The notes beneath the pieces were generated by a model. The model worked only from the letters and a program-made list of their open reading frames with translations, was not told where the DNA came from and did not search any database. Both the position numbers and the translations under genes were made by a program. 6,749 bases of DNA, from positions 1 through 6,749 of the forward strand of contig WQUT01000014.1 in assembly GCA_009781955.1 (NCBI GenBank), written 5' to 3'. Origin of the DNA: Pseudomonadota bacterium (GTDB lineage: Bacteria > Pseudomonadota > Alphaproteobacteria > Rs-D84). This document shows positions 4,742 to 6,749 of the stretch, piece by piece (within the stretch, counting starts at the first letter, position 1; the number at the start of each line of letters is the position of its first letter).

Positions 4742-6682
4742 ATGCAAAAACAAAAAATCAAGCCAATGAATGATAAAACTCCACGCGACAGCGCGATCAT
4801 ATATCTTGTCGCGTTCGCGCTGATTCTCGCGGCCGTGGTCGGGCATGCGATACTCTCAAAAACGCCGGCGGCGACCCCCGCCGCGCGGCCGGCGATCATC
4901 GCGGGCGCGCCGATTGCGGGCGCGGCCGCGAATGCCCCGGCGCGGATGAATTTTTCCCAAATCATCGCGGCGGCGGACGCGGGCAAAATCGCGACCATGT
5001 CCATCCGCGACCGCACCGCGACAGGACAATTGGCGGACGGTTCCAAATTCATCGCGACAATTGAATATGACCCGGCAATGCTGGCACGGATTTCCGCGGC
5101 GGGCGCAAACATAACCATTGACGATTCCAAGGGTTGGATTGACATGCTGGGGACATGGCTGCCGCTGGTCCTGGGCGTTCTATTCATATTCTGGATATGG
5201 CGCGGCATTCGGAATGCGGGCGGCGCGGGCATGCCCAGCATGTCCAAATACAACCCGACAAAAATCACGACCGGGAAAACAAAAACGACTTTCAGCGATA
5301 TTGCCGGCATAGACGCGGAAAAACGGGAAATCACGGAAATCATAGAATTCTTGAAGGAACCGGACAAGTTCAAGGCGCTGGGCGCGCGGGTGCCGCGCGG
5401 AATCTTGCTGGCGGGCGAGCCCGGAACCGGAAAGACATTATTGGCGCGCGCGATCGCGGGCGAGGCGAACGTTCCGTTTTTCGCAACCAGCGGCAGCGAT
5501 TTTTCTGGAATCATCGTGGGGCTTGGCGTTGCCAAAATCAAAGAAATCTTTGACATGGCGAAACGCAATTCCCCGTGCATACTGTTCATAGACGAGATTG
5601 ACGCAATCGGCCAGCACCGTGGGCACTCCGGATTCAACGACCAGGACAGAGAGCAGACGCTGAACCAACTGCTGATAGAAATGGACGGGTTTTCCACCAA
5701 TTCCGGAATCATAGTAATCGGCGCGACAAACCGGCCGGATATGCTGGATCGCGCGCTGCTGCGGCCCGGCCGGTTTGACCGCCAGGTTTACATAGAGCTG
5801 CCCGACCTCCGCGGGCGGCGCGAAATATTAAACCTGTATGCGAAAAAGGTCCGGCTGGACGACAATGTCAATCTGGACGACGTCGCGCGGGGCACGACCG
5901 GATTTACCGGCGCGGATCTGGAAAACCTGTTGAACGAGGCCGCGTTGCTGGCCGCGCGCGACGACCATAAAAAGATTCAGGCCGCGGATATAGAGGAAGC
6001 GCGCGATAAAATTATGATGGGGCCGCGCAAAAACAAAAAAATGCGCGCCGAAGACATAAAATTGACCGCGTATCACGAGGCCGGACACGCCTTTGTTTCC
6101 GTGCATTACCGCGATATAACGGACCCAATTCACAAGGCGACGATTATCCCGCGCGGACGCGCCCTGGGCATGGTCCTGACGCTGCCCATAGACGACAAGG
6201 TTTCCATGACCATATCGGAAATCCGCGCGAATCTGGCCATCGCCATGTCCGGCCGCGCGGCCGAGGAATTATTCTTTGGCAGCGATAAAATAACCACGGG
6301 CGCAGAAGGCGACATCGCCGGCGCCACATATCTGGCGCGGTATTCCATCACTACGGCCGGATTGTCCGACAAAATCGGCACCGTCGCGATTAATCAATAC
6401 GAGGCCGGATGGAACACGCGCCGCGGGTTGGAAAACGCGTCCGAAAAAACCGCGGAATCGGTGGATGCAGAGGTTCGCGCCTGGATAGACGCGGCGCATC
6501 GGGACGCGACAAAAATATTGTCCCGGAACAAGGCGGTTGTCCGGAAACTGGCCGACGCGCTGCTGGCGCGCGAAACGCTGACCCGCGAAGAGATTGAAGA
6601 AATCGTGCTGGGAAAATCCGTCCGTAAAGACGATGCCGGCAATAAAGTTGCAAAGGTGAAAAATATCAGAAAGAAAAAATAA
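4742..6682 (+). CDS. ftsH: ATP-dependent zinc metalloprotease FtsH
   Basis: This 646-residue hexameric inner-membrane AAA+ protease degrades misfolded membrane proteins and regulatory substrates. TM1 is about 17-38, followed by a periplasmic domain unusually rich in Ala (40-130), and TM2 is about 135-153. The AAA module has Walker A GEPGTGKT at 225-232 (Lys231), Walker B LFIDE at 281-285, and arginine fingers Arg341 and Arg344 (LLRPGRFDR). The zinc site is HEAGH at 445-449, with Asp524 (EGDIAGAT) as the expected third ligand. The pore loop is odd: SDFSGIIVGLG (252-262) where most FtsH proteins have SDFVEMFVGVG, so the substrate-gripping aromatic is Ile258. The C-terminus is Lys-rich. The ATG at 4742 has a weak GGA 9 nt upstream and AAAGGA 14 nt upstream; the ATG at 4766 (residue 9) is an alternative. 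All catalytic residues are present, so it should be an active peptidase. A second, canonical ftsH elsewhere in the genome is possible. Confidence 0.96.
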   Translation: MQKQKIKPMNDKTPRDSAIIYLVAFALILAAVVGHAILSKTPAATPAARPAIIAGAPIAGAAANAPARMNFSQIIAAADAGKIATMSIRDRTATGQLADGSKFIATIEYDPAMLARISAAGANITIDDSKGWIDMLGTWLPLVLGVLFIFWIWRGIRNAGGAGMPSMSKYNPTKITTGKTKTTFSDIAGIDAEKREITEIIEFLKEPDKFKALGARVPRGILLAGEPGTGKTLLARAIAGEANVPFFATSGSDFSGIIVGLGVAKIKEIFDMAKRNSPCILFIDEIDAIGQHRGHSGFNDQDREQTLNQLLIEMDGFSTNSGIIVIGATNRPDMLDRALLRPGRFDRQVYIELPDLRGRREILNLYAKKVRLDDNVNLDDVARGTTGFTGADLENLLNEAALLAARDDHKKIQAADIEEARDKIMMGPRKNKKMRAEDIKLTAYHEAGHAFVSVHYRDITDPIHKATIIPRGRALGMVLTLPIDDKVSMTISEIRANLAIAMSGRAAEELFFGSDKITTGAEGDIAGATYLARYSITTAGLSDKIGTVAINQYEAGWNTRRGLENASEKTAESVDAEVRAWIDAAHRDATKILSRNKAVVRKLADALLARETLTREEIEEIVLGKSVRKDDAGNKVAKVKNIRKKK

Positions 6683-6713
6683 GAGTCTGTTTCAAAAATG
6701 AGTAAAACTCTGT

Positions 6714-6749
6714 CGTCATTCCGTTGGCGCGCATTTATGCGCGAACAAC
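6714..6749. repeat. Family 1 palindromic repeat, left end only (cut by window edge)
   Basis: CGTCATTCCGTTG (6714-6726) is identical to the start of the 180-313 element (181-193). It is followed by its own hairpin, CGCGCAT-TT-ATGCGCG (6728-6743), and by CAAC (6746-6749), which pairs with GTTG (6723-6726). The stem insert differs from the first copy while the GTCATTCCGTTG end is kept. The element starts 32 bp after the ftsH stop. Confidence 0.75.

Noticed and set aside
4660..5712. A 350-codon open frame on the reverse strand opposite ftsH
   Set aside because: It is antisense to clearly conserved FtsH codons and its protein is Ser/Pro/Ala-rich with no recognisable motif; GC-rich codon use opens such shadow frames.
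6682..6711. AGAGT...ACTCT after ftsH as a terminator
   Set aside because: The stem is only 5 bp with a 20-base loop and no T run.

Overview
The window looks like chromosomal DNA from an alphaproteobacterium of moderate GC content with AT-rich intergenic gaps. Three things suggest this: the tilS-ftsH pair in that order, a XerC whose C-terminus (AHPRA) is of alphaproteobacterial type, and many dispersed palindromic repeats of the kind known from Rickettsiales-like and other host-associated or small-genome lineages. A VirB11-type ATPase would fit a bacterium that has a type IV secretion system. The lineage is an inference; there is no rRNA here.

Layout. At the left edge is the start of a reverse-strand lipoprotein gene (1-73). 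It is divergent from a virB11-like ATPase gene (338-1297, +). The two promoters overlap, and a 134-bp palindromic element fills the virB11 leader. Next comes convergent xerC (1372-2370, -), then a LOG-family phosphoribohydrolase gene (2508-3068, -) with a good extended -10 promoter. Divergent from LOG, after a 171-bp palindromic element, is tilS (3311-4552, +), followed by a 189-bp gap full of hairpins and then ftsH (4742-6682, +). A further palindromic element begins 32 bp after ftsH and runs off the right edge.

The proteins are mostly housekeeping: tRNA-Ile2 decoding (TilS), membrane proteolysis (FtsH), chromosome dimer resolution (XerC) and nucleotide hydrolysis (LOG), plus a secretion ATPase without its partners in view.

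The striking feature is the repeats. At least two sequence families share one architecture: a hairpin half-unit of about 50 bp that occurs either alone or as an inverted pair around a spacer. Family 1 (GTCATT...ATCCAG) occurs as full pairs at 180-313 and 3129-3299, as a cut-off copy at 6714-6749, and as a single half-unit inside xerC. Family 2 (C-tract/hairpin/G-tract) occurs as a full inverted pair and as a single half-unit, both inside tilS. All three intragenic copies keep the reading frame, and the two tilS copies are read in the same frame to give related peptides. This resembles the protein-inserted palindromic elements of Rickettsia (RPE), but with different sequences. FtsH also lacks the usual aromatic residue in its central pore loop.
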